Assembly (NCBI GenBank): GCA_017428025.1 | Contig: JAFRRO010000095.1 | Location: 1 to 57,384, forward strand | DNA: 57,384 nucleotides | Direction of reading: 5' to 3' | Origin: Clostridia bacterium | Lineage (GTDB): Bacteria; Bacillota; Clostridia; Christensenellales; CAG-138 | In this document: positions 49,247 through 57,384 of the stretch, piece after piece | How the letters are laid out: the number at the start of each line of letters is the position of its first letter | Position numbering within the stretch: the stretch's first letter is position 1 | The notes under the pieces: model-generated | What the model saw: only the letters and a program-made list of their open reading frames with translations | Databases searched by the model: none | Told to the model about the DNA's origin: nothing | Translations under genes and position numbers: made by a program

Positions 49247-50448
49247 CAGAACGGCTTTACTTATCGGACAGCATGCTTTCGGCGTTCGACGCGACCGTCC
49301 TTTCCTGCGAACCGCAGGGCGACGGATATCTGATCGAGCTCGACCGCAGCGCGTTTTTCCCGAACAAGGGCGGACAGCCCTGCGACGTCGGCACGATCGG
49401 CGACGCCGCGGTGACGGATGTGAACGAACACGGCGAACGGCTCCTTCACCGCACGGACCGCGCGGTTGCGGTCGGCGCCGCGGTGCATTGCGAGCTGAAC
49501 TTTGCGCGGCGGTTCGACATCATGCAGCAGCACACCGGCGAGCATCTTCTGTCCTACTGCGCGTGGCACCTGTTCGGCGCGCAGAACGTGGGCTTCCACT
49601 GCGCGCTGACGTATGCGACGCTCGACCTCGACAAGCCGGTGGGACACGAGGGGATTACGGAGATCGAAACGCTCGCGAATCGCCTCGCCGCCGAAAACGC
49701 CGCCGTCACGGCGACGATCTACGAGACGGAGGAGGACCTTAAAGGCATTCCGCTTCGAAAGCACGCGGAAGGGCTTACGGCGCCGATCCGCATCGTCACG
49801 ATCGAGGGCAGCGACGCTTGCACCTGCTGCGCGCCGCACGTCCGGCGCACCGGCGAGATCGGGCAGCTCAAGATCATCGAGGCGATCCCCTATAAGGGCG
49901 GTACGCGCTGCACGTTCCTCTGCGGGATGCGCGCGCTCAGGCATGCGCAGACGATGCAGGACACGGTGAGCGCGATCGCGCTGCGCTTTTCGACCGCGCG
50001 CGATCAGGCGGAAGCGGCGGTGCAGAAGCAGAGCGAGGACCTTTCGAACGCCAAAAGAGAGCTGCGGCAGGCGTACGCCGCGCTCGACGAATACCTTGCG
50101 AAGGCGCTGATGCAGGACGCCGAGGACGTGAACGGCTGCAGGCTGATCGTGCGGGTGCTCGAGCATGTGGACGCAAAGCGGCTGCGGACGCTTGCCGGCG
50201 CGACGATGAACGGCAGGGCGCTGACGGTGCTGTTCTCCGACACGGGCGAGCGCGTTTCGTACCTTCTGGCGTCGAACGGAATCAAGCCCGACACGGGGCT
50301 TTTGATCGGCGCGGTCAACACGGCGCTTTCGGGCAACGGCGGCGGACGCGGCACGCTCGCGCAGGGCAGCGCAAAGCGGCCTTCCGATCTGCCGGAGATC
50401 GCGGAACAGCTGCGCGGGTACTTCAGAAACGTGCTTCTGCACGAATGA
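49243..50448 (+). CDS. AlaX-type alanyl-tRNA editing protein with DHHA1-like tail
   Basis: This 401-residue protein starts MTERLYLSDSMLSAFDATVL after CGGAGG. The editing-site zinc ligands are QQHTGEHLLS (His97, His101) and CTCCAPHV (Cys and His). The first 240 residues match the AlaRS editing domain (FFPNKGGQPCDVGTI), followed by a coiled coil (DQAEAAVQKQSEDLSNAKRELRQ) and a C-terminal DHHA1-like domain (LLIGAVNTALSGNGGGRGTLAQG). It should deacylate Ser-tRNA(Ala) or Gly-tRNA(Ala) in trans. Long AlaX proteins with DHHA1 are known. It is translationally coupled to the AEC gene. Confidence 0.92.
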   Translation: MTERLYLSDSMLSAFDATVLSCEPQGDGYLIELDRSAFFPNKGGQPCDVGTIGDAAVTDVNEHGERLLHRTDRAVAVGAAVHCELNFARRFDIMQQHTGEHLLSYCAWHLFGAQNVGFHCALTYATLDLDKPVGHEGITEIETLANRLAAENAAVTATIYETEEDLKGIPLRKHAEGLTAPIRIVTIEGSDACTCCAPHVRRTGEIGQLKIIEAIPYKGGTRCTFLCGMRALRHAQTMQDTVSAIALRFSTARDQAEAAVQKQSEDLSNAKRELRQAYAALDEYLAKALMQDAEDVNGCRLIVRVLEHVDAKRLRTLAGATMNGRALTVLFSDTGERVSYLLASNGIKPDTGLLIGAVNTALSGNGGGRGTLAQGSAKRPSDLPEIAEQLRGYFRNVLLHE

Positions 50449-50469
50449 CCGACGAACCATTTTCTTTCG

Positions 50470-50491
50470 GGGCACGCCTTCGGGCGTGTCC
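50470..50491 (+). terminator. Hairpin after the AlaX gene
   Basis: GGGCACGCC-TTCG-GGCGTGTCC, a strong UUCG tetraloop stem, followed by TTGG and a loose T-rich tract. It may be an inefficient terminator. Confidence 0.5.
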
Positions 50492-50579
50492 TTGGTATTT
50501 CTGCCTCTATTCTTGCTTTTTTTACAGTTTAGACGCGTTTTGTTCATGAAAACCACACAGTTTTCTTGCATTTGTGTCA

Positions 50580-50585
50580 TATAAT
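50580..50585 (+). promoter_or_regulatory. -10 element of the NlpC/P60 gene promoter
   Basis: TATAAT lies 36 nt upstream of the start codon. No convincing -35 hexamer is seen 16-18 nt upstream, so an activator or alternative recognition may be needed. GAAAGGAAACG provides the ribosome site. Confidence 0.5.
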
Positions 50586-50620
50586 GATAGCATCCCAAAT
50601 CATACAGAAAGGAAACGATT

Positions 50621-52327
50621 ATGGAACAACCGAACGCCCCGACCGAAAAACGCGGCGGAAAGCGGCTTGCATATATCCTGATCGGCGCGGCAGGCGTGCT
50701 GGCGCTTGCGCTGGCAATCATTCTGCCGAAGCGCGCGCTCGTGCCGGAGGTCGATCATGTGGAGGTCGAGCTGACGCCGACGCCGATTCCGGTCGACGTA
50801 ACCGACGATCCCGCGCTCGCAACGCCGGAGGTCACGCCGATCCCGACGCCGACGCCCTCTCCGACGCCGGAGCCGACGCCCACGCCCACGCCCACGCGGC
50901 ATCCGCTGAACGGCGACGCGCTGCTGGTCGGCGACGAGGAAGCGATCGTTCTGGATATTCAGATCCGCCTGATGGAGCTCGACTATCTCGACTTCGAACA
51001 GCCCGACGACGAGTATTCCGACGGTACCGCGGACGCGATCCGCGCGTTTCAGGTGCGCAACGACATGCACGCAAACGGCATCTGCGACAAGGAAACCTAC
51101 GAAGCGCTGTTTTCCGACGACGCGCTGACCTACGCCATGGTACGCGGTTCGACCGGCGACGACGTGGAGATCGTCAAGGAACAGCTGATCGAGCTCGGCT
51201 ATCTTGACGGAACGCCGTTCGGCGAGTACGACGAGGCGACGGAAAAGGCGGTCAGGCTCTTCCGCCAGAAGAACAACCTGCCAGACGACATCATCGTTGA
51301 CAACGAGGCGTTCGAGGTGCTGCTCGGCGAGGACACGGTGGCGTTCTCCTACGGCATCGGCGACAAGAGCGACGAGATCAAGACGTATCAGGAACAGCTG
51401 TTCGAAAAAGGGTATCTGACCTATCTGCCGGACGGCATCTACGGCAAGCAGACGCAGAACGCGGTGCGCCGGTTCCAGGAGGAAAACGGTCTCGTCGTGG
51501 ACGGGTGTCTCGGCAAATCGACCATCGAGCTTCTGAAGAGCGGCAAGGGCGAGACCTTCACGTTCACGGTCGGCACCGAAGGCGCGGACGTGCAGCGCAT
51601 TCAGGAGCGCCTCGCGCACTACGGATACTTAAAGAGCAGTCAGGTCACCGGCTATTACGGAGACAAGACCAAGGCGGCGGTCAAGACCTTCCAGTCGCGC
51701 AACAAGCTCGAATCCGACGGCGACGTCGGCACGGAGACGATGGAGGTTCTGCTCTCGAACGACGCGAAAAAGGCGGAGAACTACGCAACGCCCAAGCCCA
51801 CGTCCAAGACGACCCCCAAGCCCTCCGGCAAGACGACTCCGAAGCCCTCCGGCAAAACGACGCCGAAGCCGTCCTCCTCGAGCGGCGATTCGGGCGATAC
51901 CGGCGGCGGCACCAGCGGACACACGATCACCTACGGCAAGGGCGTCGAGACGTTCATTCAGATCGCGGAATCCAAGCTCGGCTGCAAGTACGTGCGCGGC
52001 GCGAAGGGCCCGAGCAAGTTTGACTGCTCCGGCTTCGTATACTGGTGCCTGAACCAGGCGGGCGTCAAGCAGAGCTACATGACGAGCATCGCGTGGCGCA
52101 GCTGCACCAAGTACATGCGCATCAAGAACATGCGCGACATCAAGCGCGGCGACGTATTGATCTTCAAAGGCAAGTCGATGAAGACCGGCCACGTCGGAAT
52201 CTACCTCGGCAACGGCAAGATGATCGACGCGTCCTCGTCGAAGGGCAAGGTGCGCATCACCGATACGATTCTCTCCTCCAACTACTGGAAGGAACACTTC
52301 CTGATGGCATACCGCATCTGGGGATAG
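50621..52327 (+). CDS. NlpC/P60 cell-wall endopeptidase with four peptidoglycan-binding domains
   Basis: This 568-residue protein has an uncleaved signal-anchor helix (about 16-36, LAYILIGAAGVLALALAIILP) and a Pro/Thr/Glu linker (52-92). Four PG_binding_1 units follow, each with an LG/YLDG-YG/YD-TAxAVRxFQ pattern, at about 100-150, 170-225, 240-295 and 310-365. After a Lys/Pro/Thr/Ser linker comes a C-terminal NlpC/P60 domain. The catalytic residues are Cys469 in KFDCSGFVYW and His524 in TGHVGIYLG. It should cleave D-glutamyl-diaminopimelate-type bonds in the wall, anchored to the membrane and reaching through peptidoglycan. It is a single-gene transcript. Confidence 0.93.
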   Translation: MEQPNAPTEKRGGKRLAYILIGAAGVLALALAIILPKRALVPEVDHVEVELTPTPIPVDVTDDPALATPEVTPIPTPTPSPTPEPTPTPTPTRHPLNGDALLVGDEEAIVLDIQIRLMELDYLDFEQPDDEYSDGTADAIRAFQVRNDMHANGICDKETYEALFSDDALTYAMVRGSTGDDVEIVKEQLIELGYLDGTPFGEYDEATEKAVRLFRQKNNLPDDIIVDNEAFEVLLGEDTVAFSYGIGDKSDEIKTYQEQLFEKGYLTYLPDGIYGKQTQNAVRRFQEENGLVVDGCLGKSTIELLKSGKGETFTFTVGTEGADVQRIQERLAHYGYLKSSQVTGYYGDKTKAAVKTFQSRNKLESDGDVGTETMEVLLSNDAKKAENYATPKPTSKTTPKPSGKTTPKPSGKTTPKPSSSSGDSGDTGGGTSGHTITYGKGVETFIQIAESKLGCKYVRGAKGPSKFDCSGFVYWCLNQAGVKQSYMTSIAWRSCTKYMRIKNMRDIKRGDVLIFKGKSMKTGHVGIYLGNGKMIDASSSKGKVRITDTILSSNYWKEHFLMAYRIWG

Positions 52328-52343
52328 AAACAATCAAAAAAAC

Positions 52344-52378
52344 AGCCGGTTTTCGTTCGAAAGCCGGCTTCTTTTATT
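52344..52378 (+). terminator. Intrinsic terminator of the NlpC/P60 gene
   Basis: AGCCGGTTTTCG pairs with CGAAAGCCGGCT with one wobble, followed by TCTTTTATT. The tail overlaps the next promoter's -35. Confidence 0.82.
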
Positions 52379-52406
52379 GACAGCGGAGCGGGTTTTGCGG
52401 TATCCT
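52377..52406 (+). promoter_or_regulatory. Promoter of the caspase-like gene
   Basis: TTGACA (52377-52382), an 18-nt spacer and TATCCT (52401-52406). The -35 lies in the terminator tail of the preceding gene. Confidence 0.68.
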
Positions 52407-52472
52407 ATCCCGTGAGGAAACACCGCTCCGGTCTTTGTCGGCCGGACGCGGCAAAGCTTTGGGGGGCAACAA

Positions 52473-55400
52473 ATGAGAAACCATCTGAAAACGCTTCTTG
52501 CGCTGATCCTTTGCCTTGCAATGGTTTCGGCGCTCATTCCCGCGGCTGCGGCGGCGGAAGACGCTAAGGTCCCGGTCGCGGCAGGCAATCGCGACGTCCC
52601 GGACCGGCGCGAAGCGGCAAAGCCGGAAGGAAAGACCAGCGAGCGCGAACCGGGCGCACGCACCGTTGTGGACGACGCCGTCTATGAGGGCACGAACCTG
52701 TTCACCGTCGAAACGGGCGGCGACGTCGTGTACCGTCCCTTCGTTCCGGAAGCGAGCGGCAACTATCAGATCTATTCCTCCTCCGACAGCGACACATTCG
52801 GATATCTGGCGGCGAAGGATCTGACGACGCTCACATCCGACGACGACAGCGGTAACAATCTGAACTTCAAAATCGTGTATGAGCTGACCGCCGGAGAGGT
52901 CTATTATATCGGCGCATCGTTCTATTCCGGCTCAACAACCGGAGAGATCCCCGTCACCGTCGAGCCGGAGCAGCGCGTCTGCGGCGATCACCTCGAATGG
53001 GACCTCGATCTGGACACCGGAACGCTGATCATCACCGGTTACGGCGATATGTGGGACTTCGGTATCGGCGAAGCGCCGTGGGCAAGCTATAACGACCGGA
53101 TTCAAAACGTCTCTCTGCCCGAAGGGCTGACGAACATCGGCGCGTTTGCGTTTATCGACGCGACGCTGCTGGAATCCGTCAATCTGCCGGACGGCGTAAC
53201 GGGCATCGGTTACGGCGCGTTTGCAAGATGCGACACGCTGTATACCGTGACCGTCCCGGCGTCGCTGCAGTTCATCGACGACTATGCATTCTTCTACAGT
53301 GCGATCGATTCGTTCTATATCTCGGATGCGGTGACCTATATCGGGCCCTGCGCATTTATCTCCTGTCTGCTGATGGAGCCGGACGCATTCGTCGTCGATC
53401 CGAACAACAGCAATTATCAGGTCAAGGACGGCGTTCTGTATACGAAAGACGGCACGTCCCTGCTCATGTATCTGTCCTCCAAGCCGGAGAGCGCATTTGC
53501 CGTGCCGTCCGGCGTCACGCACATCGGCGATTCCGCGTTCCGCAACGCCCAGGGGCTGATTTCCGTCACCCTGTCCGAAGGCGTAACGGACGTCGATACG
53601 ACAGCGTTTGAGTGGTGCGACGCCCTGCAGACGGTCACGATCGCGCACTCCGTCGAGTCGATCGGCTACGCCGCATTCGTTTACTGCGACGCGATAACGG
53701 ACGTGTACTACGAGGGCACGTATGAAATGCGCAACAGCACGCTGACGATCGACAGCACCGGCGGCTGCAACGACTCGCTCATCGACGCCTCCTGGCATTA
53801 TCAGGAGGAGGTCTCGAACTTCGACGGCACGATCGAATGGAACAGCTCCGACGTCGAATTCAAGGGTACGACGCCGTATGTCGTCGCAAGCGGCAGCGCG
53901 CAGACGCCGCGCTTTACGGTTAAAGCCGCAGACGGCAGCGTCGTCGATCCGGGCACCTATACCTATCGCTACGCCGAGAACACGAACGCCGGCACAGGCT
54001 ATCTGTTCGTCACATTCAGCAGCGGATATACGGGTACGACGCGCGCATGGTTCAAGATCTACCTGCCCGCAACGACGTCCACCTTTGTCGAGAACATCGA
54101 CGAGGGCATCAAGGTCTCGTGGAAAGCGGTCGAGGGCGCCGCGGGCTACGTCATCTATCGCCGCGCATGGAGCACCACGACCAACGGCTGGACGGCGTTT
54201 TCCAGATGGAACAACACGACCGATCTGACCTACATCGACGGTCTGGACGAGTCGCACAGAGTCTATGCCGGCACGCGCTATCAATACGGCGTCAAGGCGT
54301 ACTTTGCACAGCGCACCGACGCGGTCACCGGCGCGCTGATCGGCGGCAACGTCGGGGACAACTTCAACCTCGGCGTCGTCGGACCGCTCAAGACCACCGT
54401 GCGCATCACCACGCGCGAGCTCACAAAGCTGGTTGCGGGCAACCGCAAGATTACGGCGTACTGGAACGGTTCCAAGAACTTCACGGGATATCAGCTGAGC
54501 TACGCGACCGACGCCGACTTCACCAAGGGCGTCAATACGATCAAGATCACCTCGCCGACGACCTATTCGAAGGAGCTGAAATCGCTGTCGAACGATACGA
54601 CGTACTACGTCCGCATCCGTTCGTACCACGAATTCGAAGGCATGACCTATTACGGCGGCTGGTCGAACGTGCTCTCCGTCAAGCCGGGCAGCGGTCAGAC
54701 GGTCACGCCGTCGAGCACCAAGTACCGCGCGCTCTGCGTCGGCGAAAACGCGTACAGCGGCGGCAACGCGCTGTACGGCTGCGTCAACGACATGAACTCC
54801 ATGGCGGGCATGCTCAGAGGGCTCAAGAACGCGTTCACCGTGACGACGCTGCCGAACAGCTCAAGCACCGAGATCGTCAACGCGATCCGCACGCAGTTCA
54901 AGAGCGCGACCGACAGCGACGTTTCGCTGCTCAGCTTCTCCGGTCACGGCAACACGAGCGGCATCTACTGCGTCGACGGCAGAACGATCACGTTCAGCAC
55001 GCTGGCGACCGAGCTCAACAAGATCAAGGGCCGCGTGATCATCATCCTCGACTGCTGCCAGAGCGGCGCGGCGATCGGAAAGGGCGATTCCTTCGATGCG
55101 GACGCGTTCAACCGCGCGGCGATCGAGGCGTTCTCCGGCTACACGCTCGAACCGGCCGACGGCGTCCGGTCCGGCGAGCTCAAGAAGAGCAAGTTCATCG
55201 TCATCACCGCCGCACACTCCACGCAGTATTCCTACGACGGCATGTTCGACGGCTCCGGCAACTATCAGGGCGCGTTCACGGCGGCTCTCATCAAGGGCAT
55301 GGGCTGCACCTTCCCGAACGGCGCGATTGGCAGCTCCTCCATGCCGGCGGACAAGGACAACAACAAGAAGATCACGCTCAAGGAGCTGTTCGATTACACG

Positions 55401-55481
55401 TACAGCACGGCGTACAACTGGACCAACTCGCAGCAGGCGCAGTACTACGGTCCCGATTCGGAAGTTCTGTTCTTCCGGTAA
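52473..55481 (+). CDS. Secreted BspA-type LRR / Fn3 / caspase-like (C14) protein
   Basis: This 1002-residue protein has a cleavable signal peptide (TLLALILCLAMVSALIPAAAAAED). A beta-rich domain (about 65-165) is followed by five or six BspA/LRR_5 repeats (about 205-420: LPEGLTNIGAFAF, LPDGVTGIGYGAF, VPSGVTHIGDSAF, LSEGVTDVDTTAF). Two fibronectin-III-like domains (about 540-640 and 650-745: EGIKVSWKAVEGAAGYVIYR; NRKITAYWNGSKNFTGYQLSY) precede a C14 caspase-like domain (about 750-1002). The catalytic dyad is SFSGHGNTSG (His825) and ILDCCQSGA (Cys862). NALYGCVNDMNSM is the typical early block. There is no LPXTG motif. Clostripain-like or metacaspase proteolysis outside the cell is inferred. Confidence 0.88.
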   Translation: MRNHLKTLLALILCLAMVSALIPAAAAAEDAKVPVAAGNRDVPDRREAAKPEGKTSEREPGARTVVDDAVYEGTNLFTVETGGDVVYRPFVPEASGNYQIYSSSDSDTFGYLAAKDLTTLTSDDDSGNNLNFKIVYELTAGEVYYIGASFYSGSTTGEIPVTVEPEQRVCGDHLEWDLDLDTGTLIITGYGDMWDFGIGEAPWASYNDRIQNVSLPEGLTNIGAFAFIDATLLESVNLPDGVTGIGYGAFARCDTLYTVTVPASLQFIDDYAFFYSAIDSFYISDAVTYIGPCAFISCLLMEPDAFVVDPNNSNYQVKDGVLYTKDGTSLLMYLSSKPESAFAVPSGVTHIGDSAFRNAQGLISVTLSEGVTDVDTTAFEWCDALQTVTIAHSVESIGYAAFVYCDAITDVYYEGTYEMRNSTLTIDSTGGCNDSLIDASWHYQEEVSNFDGTIEWNSSDVEFKGTTPYVVASGSAQTPRFTVKAADGSVVDPGTYTYRYAENTNAGTGYLFVTFSSGYTGTTRAWFKIYLPATTSTFVENIDEGIKVSWKAVEGAAGYVIYRRAWSTTTNGWTAFSRWNNTTDLTYIDGLDESHRVYAGTRYQYGVKAYFAQRTDAVTGALIGGNVGDNFNLGVVGPLKTTVRITTRELTKLVAGNRKITAYWNGSKNFTGYQLSYATDADFTKGVNTIKITSPTTYSKELKSLSNDTTYYVRIRSYHEFEGMTYYGGWSNVLSVKPGSGQTVTPSSTKYRALCVGENAYSGGNALYGCVNDMNSMAGMLRGLKNAFTVTTLPNSSSTEIVNAIRTQFKSATDSDVSLLSFSGHGNTSGIYCVDGRTITFSTLATELNKIKGRVIIILDCCQSGAAIGKGDSFDADAFNRAAIEAFSGYTLEPADGVRSGELKKSKFIVITAAHSTQYSYDGMFDGSGNYQGAFTAALIKGMGCTFPNGAIGSSSMPADKDNNKKITLKELFDYTYSTAYNWTNSQQAQYYGPDSEVLFFR

Positions 55482-55487
55482 GCGAAA

Positions 55488-55528
55488 AGAAAAACAGGCT
55501 GAGCGCGATGCTCAGCCTGTTTTTTTGC
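55488..55528. terminator. Bidirectional intrinsic terminator
   Basis: AAAACAGGCTGAGC / GCTCAGCCTGTTTT (14-bp stem), loop GCGAT, A-rich and T-rich flanks. It ends both the caspase-like gene and the convergent clpB. Confidence 0.9.
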
Positions 55529-55534
55529 CTTGAT

Positions 55535-57384
55535 TTACCGCACGGTCAGTCCGTTTGCGTCGACGTCCAGCGTCAGCGTCGTGCCCTCGGCGGGCGATTC
55601 GCGGATGATGTAGCGCGCAAGCAGCGATTCCGCGTGCGACTGGATGTAGCGCTTCAAAGGACGCGCGCCGAACTGCGGATCGGAGCCGTTTTCGACGATG
55701 TACACCTTTGCCGCCTCGGTGACTTCGAGGCGATAGCTTCTCGATTCGAGCCGCTTCTCGAGGTCCTTGAACAGCAGTTCGACGATGTTCCTGAGGTTCT
55801 CGCCGGTGAGCGGCTTGAAGAACGCGATCTCGTCGAGACGGTTGATGAACTCGGGGCGGAAGCGCGTCTTCAGCTCGTTGCGCACCCAGTCCTCGACGCC
55901 GGGACGCAGATGCCCGTCGGCGTCCATGCCCTCCAGAAGCGTGTCGGAACCGATGTTCGAGGTCAGAATGATGATCGTATTCTTGAAATCGACCGTCCTG
56001 CCCTGTCCGTCGGTGATGCGTCCGTCGTCCAGCACCTGCAGAAGCACGTTCAGTACGTCCGGATGCGCCTTTTCGACCTCGTCGAACAGCACGACCGCGT
56101 ACGGCTTTCTGCGGACCGCTTCGGTCAGCTGACCGCCTTCGTCGTATCCGACGTAGCCCGGAGGTGCGCCGATGAGACGCGCCACGGAGTACTGCTCCAT
56201 GTACTCGCTCATATCGATGCGGACCATGTTGCGCTCGCTGTCGAACAACGCTTCGGCAAGCGCCTTGCAGAGTTCCGTCTTGCCGACGCCGGTCGGTCCG
56301 AGGAACAGGAACGAGCCGATCGGGCGGTTCGGGTTCTGGATGCCTGCGCGCGAACGGAGGATCGCGTCGCACACGCGCTGTACCGCGTCGTCCTGACCGA
56401 CAATGCGGCGGTGCAGCACTTCGTCGAGATGCAAAAGCTTCTTGCGCTCGCTCTCGAGCAGCTTCGACACCGGAATGCCGGTCCAGCGCGCCACGATCTG
56501 GGCGATCTCCTCCTCGGTCACGTGATCGCGCAGAAGCGTGTTCTCGCGCGTCGCGTTCTTTGCCTCGGCTTCCTCAAGCTGTTTTTGCAGCTGCGGCAGC
56601 TTGCCGTACTTGAGCTCCGCCGCCTTGTTGAGATCATAGGCGTTTTCCGCCGCGGTGATCTCGTTGTTGACGGTTTCGATCTGTTCGCGCAGGTTTTGTA
56701 CCTTGCTGATCTCGACCTTTTCCGCTTCCCATTTCGCCTTCATGGCGTTGAATTCGTCGCGCTGCTCGGAGAGCTGCTTTTCGATTTCCGCAAGGTGCGC
56801 CTTGGACTTCGGATCGTCGTCCTGCTTTAAGGACGTCTGTTCGATCTCGAGCTGCATGATGCGGCGCATCTTTTCGTCCATCTCGCTCGGCATCGAATTC
56901 ATTTCGGTCTTGATGAGCGCGCACGCCTCGTCGACGAGGTCGATCGCCTTGTCCGGCAGGAACCGGTCGGAGATGTAGCGATCGGAGAGCCTTGCCGCCG
57001 CGATCAGCGCCGCGTCGTGGATCTTGACGCCGTGGAAGACTTCGTAGCGTTCCTCAAGCCCGCGCAGAATCGAAATCGTGTCCTCGACGCTCGGCTCCTC
57101 GACCATGACCGGCTGGAACCGGCGCTCCAGAGCCGCGTCCTTTTCGATGTACTTGCGGTATTCGTCGAGCGTCGTCGCGCCGATGCAGTGCAGCTCGCCG
57201 CGCGCGAGCATCGGCTTTAAGAGGTTGCCCGCGTCCATCGCGCCCTCGGTCTTGCCCGCGCCGACGATCGTGTGCAGCTCGTCGATGAACAGAATGATCT
57301 TGCCGTCGCTCTTCTTGATCTCCTCGAGCACCGCCTTCAGACGCTCCTCAAAGTCGCCGCGGTACTTTGCGCCGGCAACCAGAG
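55535..57384 (-). CDS. clpB: ATP-dependent chaperone ClpB, partial (5' end outside window)
   Basis: The frame is open at the right edge and gives the last 616 residues. It begins in AAA module 1 ([17 protein letters not shown]; Walker [16 protein letters not shown]). The middle coiled-coil domain that distinguishes ClpB from ClpC is present (about 170-300 of the fragment: [20 protein letters not shown]). AAA module 2 has Walker [19 protein letters not shown], Walker [12 protein letters not shown], sensor ILTSNIGSD and the C-terminal [10 protein letters not shown] and [10 protein letters not shown] blocks. It disaggregates stress-denatured proteins together with DnaK. The promoter, and any CtsR or CIRCE site, lies outside the window. 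Confidence 0.97.
   Translation of the reverse strand, partial: LVAGAKYRGDFEERLKAVLEEIKKSDGKIILFIDELHTIVGAGKTEGAMDAGNLLKPMLARGELHCIGATTLDEYRKYIEKDAALERRFQPVMVEEPSVEDTISILRGLEERYEVFHGVKIHDAALIAAARLSDRYISDRFLPDKAIDLVDEACALIKTEMNSMPSEMDEKMRRIMQLEIEQTSLKQDDDPKSKAHLAEIEKQLSEQRDEFNAMKAKWEAEKVEISKVQNLREQIETVNNEITAAENAYDLNKAAELKYGKLPQLQKQLEEAEAKNATRENTLLRDHVTEEEIAQIVARWTGIPVSKLLESERKKLLHLDEVLHRRIVGQDDAVQRVCDAILRSRAGIQNPNRPIGSFLFLGPTGVGKTELCKALAEALFDSERNMVRIDMSEYMEQYSVARLIGAPPGYVGYDEGGQLTEAVRRKPYAVVLFDEVEKAHPDVLNVLLQVLDDGRITDGQGRTVDFKNTIIILTSNIGSDTLLEGMDADGHLRPGVEDWVRNELKTRFRPEFINRLDEIAFFKPLTGENLRNIVELLFKDLEKRLESRSYRLEVTEAAKVYIVENGSDPQFGARPLKRYIQSHAESLLARYIIRESPAEGTTLTLDVDANGLTVR

Noticed and set aside
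50830..50900. Microsatellite-like run of CCGACGCC units
   Set aside because: It encodes the Pro/Thr-rich linker of the NlpC/P60 protein and needs no separate repeat call.
54047..56830. Plus-strand open frame of 927 codons spanning the caspase-like gene and clpB
   Set aside because: It crosses a strong bidirectional terminator and runs out of frame with, then antisense to, two certain genes.
1..57384. tRNA, rRNA, riboswitch, prophage or origin signals
   Set aside because: By eye I found no cloverleaf, conserved rRNA block, T-box, DnaA-box cluster, integrase or attachment repeats. A covariance-model scan would be decisive and could not be run.

Overview
The window looks like a chromosomal segment of a GC-rich anaerobic member of the Clostridia. 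The evidence is consensus sigma-A promoters (TTGACA-N17-TATAAT), AGGAGG ribosome binding sites, lipoprotein signal peptides, Pro/Thr-rich surface linkers, sugar ABC importers without a local ATPase, and a glycyl radical enzyme with its activase. A gut or other polysaccharide-degrading lineage is my inference; nothing in the window fixes the species. I found no rRNA, tRNA, CRISPR array, phage or intact insertion sequence.

Bases 1-37,069 form one large glycan-utilisation locus. At the left are a truncated GH2 glycosidase and a glycyl radical enzyme, with the radical-SAM activase divergent to them. Next come, in transcription order on the minus strand, a repeat-containing lipoprotein (13,059-11,233), a GH38 alpha-mannosidase, a D-lyxose/mannose-isomerase-like protein, an amidohydrolase, a LacI-family regulator and an allose-kinase-like ROK kinase. 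Upstream of these is a 14-gene, 21-kb minus-strand operon (34,392-13,189). It carries a giant fused solute-binding protein, two permease pairs, a membrane-tethered beta-propeller, a Yip1-like protein, a DUF5696-like lipoprotein, a second binding protein, two large poorly classified intracellular glycosidases, a nucleoside-hydrolase-like enzyme, a GH4 glycosidase and a PfkB kinase. At the right end a YgjV/YesL-type membrane gene pair diverges from an intracellular GH10-like enzyme. Several of these units carry similar GGTAAACG-type sites at or near their starts, which suggests one LacI-family regulon. The apparent logic is capture and import of oligosaccharides, cytosolic hydrolysis, then isomerisation and phosphorylation of the released sugars.

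Bases 37,175-45,172 hold housekeeping or envelope genes: a GltS-like permease overlapping a PlsC-like acyltransferase with a zinc-ribbon tail, a DegV protein, and a four-gene operon (small membrane protein, SPFH/zinc-ribbon protein, zinc-ribbon protein, TPM-domain protein).

Bases 45,240-47,204 are an accessory patch. An orphan lipoprotein is flanked by inverted copies of a REP-like hairpin containing GGACGGTTCTT, and a fragment resembling the tail of a Y1/RAYT transposase lies beside them.

Bases 47,245-57,384 carry carbamate kinase, divergent from a probably leaderless AEC transporter plus an AlaX-type editing protein; a four-PG-binding-domain NlpC/P60 hydrolase; a secreted LRR/Fn3/caspase-like protein; and the 3' part of clpB running off the right edge.
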